Shown here: piece by piece, positions 37,167-37,883 of the stretch
Numbering within the stretch: position 1 is the first letter of the stretch
Layout of the letters: each line of letters opens with the position of its first letter
IMG/VR virus record: IMGVR_UViG_3300032242_002588
Location: 1 to 37,883 of that record
DNA from: a virus
Strand: one strand, 5' to 3'
DNA: 37,883 nt
The notes under the pieces: model-generated
What the model was told of the DNA's origin: nothing
The model's database searches: none
Seen by the model: the letters and a program-made list of their open reading frames with translations, nothing else
Program-made: the position numbers and the translations under genes

Positions 37167-37883
37167 ATGGAACGTAACGGGTCAAATTGGAACTCTAAGA
37201 CAATGCCAGTTGTTGCTCACTCCGCCGAACTCTCGACCAAGGCTTTCGGGCCGACGTTAAGAATCTGGTCACCGGAAGCGACGGAAGGCACCGTTCATCG
37301 CAATTCATTTTCGTTTTCGGTCGAGGACCAGTCGCCACTCGCGGCGGCAGCCGAGCACAGGATTAAATATCCTGTGCAGCGCAGAACTCGAAAGAAACGT
37401 GATGCCGATGGTCAGAAAGAGATTTGGCCGACGTCCCCGATTGATCCCGCCGTAACGGCTGAAGCCGACCGGCTTACTCAGCGTTTTTCTTCCCCGAAGA
37501 TTTCTGAGGAAAAGCGGATCTGGTTGCGGTCGAACTTGTCGCTTCGTGATTTTTATTTTGACTGGATGCTTCCGGATCGCGAACGCCGGGCCGCTCTTGG
37601 CCAGTTGGCGACGACAACCCTCGAAAAGGATATGCAGGCGATCAATCGGTGGGAGCGCGTCACTACCCCTGATGGTTGGCCTGAGGATCGGCACTGGCCC
37701 GGGATCCCAATTGGATCGGCGACAGGCCCCATCGTCAGCCACTTCTTCGAGAAGATGAAGTCAGCTGGCTACGCGGATGGGACGATCGTTTCGACGAAGA
37801 CTCATCTGGCGACAATCCTACATTGTGCCGAGCGACTGAGGCTGGTCGATCCGATTGTGTTGGAGCCTTTGGTCATCACGCGC
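37167..37883 (+). CDS. N-terminal part of a possible site-specific recombinase, cut by the window edge
   Basis: ATG 37167 has GAAGG about 8 bases upstream; ATG 37203 is an alternative. The frame stays open for 239 codons to the right edge. After a variable N-terminus with a basic stretch (RRTRKKRDADG, about 82-92) comes a helical region: LSLRDFYFDWMLPDRE, TTLEKDMQAINRWE, IVSHFFEKMKSAGYADGT and STKTHLATILHCAERL, the order expected of the SAM-like core-binding domain of tyrosine recombinases. The catalytic part would lie outside. If correct, a second mobile element adjoins the prophage. Confidence 0.55.
   Translation, partial: MERNGSNWNSKTMPVVAHSAELSTKAFGPTLRIWSPEATEGTVHRNSFSFSVEDQSPLAAAAEHRIKYPVQRRTRKKRDADGQKEIWPTSPIDPAVTAEADRLTQRFSSPKISEEKRIWLRSNLSLRDFYFDWMLPDRERRAALGQLATTTLEKDMQAINRWERVTTPDGWPEDRHWPGIPIGSATGPIVSHFFEKMKSAGYADGTIVSTKTHLATILHCAERLRLVDPIVLEPLVITR

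Noticed and set aside
1-37883. CRISPR array, rRNA genes, IS transposases
   Set aside because: Repeats present are dispersed inverted repeats or in-gene tandem repeats; no regularly spaced array, no rRNA sequence and no transposase motif were seen.

Overview
The window is most of an integrated tailed-phage genome (siphovirus-like, with some Mu-like proteins) plus a short stretch of flanking DNA. The host is probably a planctomycete: the DNA is moderately GC-rich, and gene ends carry short inverted-repeat elements of kinds common in planctomycete genomes (the CACAGAGGCAC-type element and the 'PHPNPLP' element). This taxonomic call is inference; no rRNA or complete tRNA is present.

Layout. Positions 1-5300 hold early genes: an unknown protein cut by the left edge, a small Cys protein, a ParB-like protein, several small unknowns, one leftward ribbon-helix-helix-like gene, and a divergent Mu Gam-like DNA-end-protection protein. 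Positions 5500-13000 are the packaging and head module: large terminase, NrdR-like zinc ribbon, a small protein in the gpW position, portal, a prohead protease/major capsid fusion with a strong internal start, and a capsid cement protein. Positions 13000-17732 encode fibre or decoration proteins, including a repeat-built protein and an SGNH hydrolase. Positions 17845-21129 form a lysis/envelope block: a holin-like/papain-like peptidase fusion, two thioredoxin-fold membrane proteins and several tiny membrane proteins. Positions 21126-33573 are head-tail connectors, tail fibre and Gly-rich adhesin, tail tube, tail chaperones, tape measure, distal tail genes (two Cys-rich) and a run of tiny genes. 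Positions 33610-35584 carry a tyrosine integrase and a D12-class adenine methyltransferase.

The 3' half of a tRNA-Phe(GAA) gene at 35874-35915 has no 5' half. I read it as an attachment-site duplication marking the right end of the prophage. Beyond it are a secreted protein, an XRE repressor with operator-like repeats, a possible promoter-terminator pair that would give a short RNA, and the start of a possible second recombinase, perhaps a neighbouring element.

The most unusual signals are: four copies of an 18-bp palindrome, each starting exactly on a stop codon; many other perfect hairpins directly after stop codons; interleaved inverted repeats at the methyltransferase stop; an internal capsid start nested in the protease-capsid fusion; a pair of thioredoxin-fold proteins in a phage that also encodes very Cys-rich tail proteins; and operator sequences that overlap both elements of a predicted promoter next to the XRE gene.
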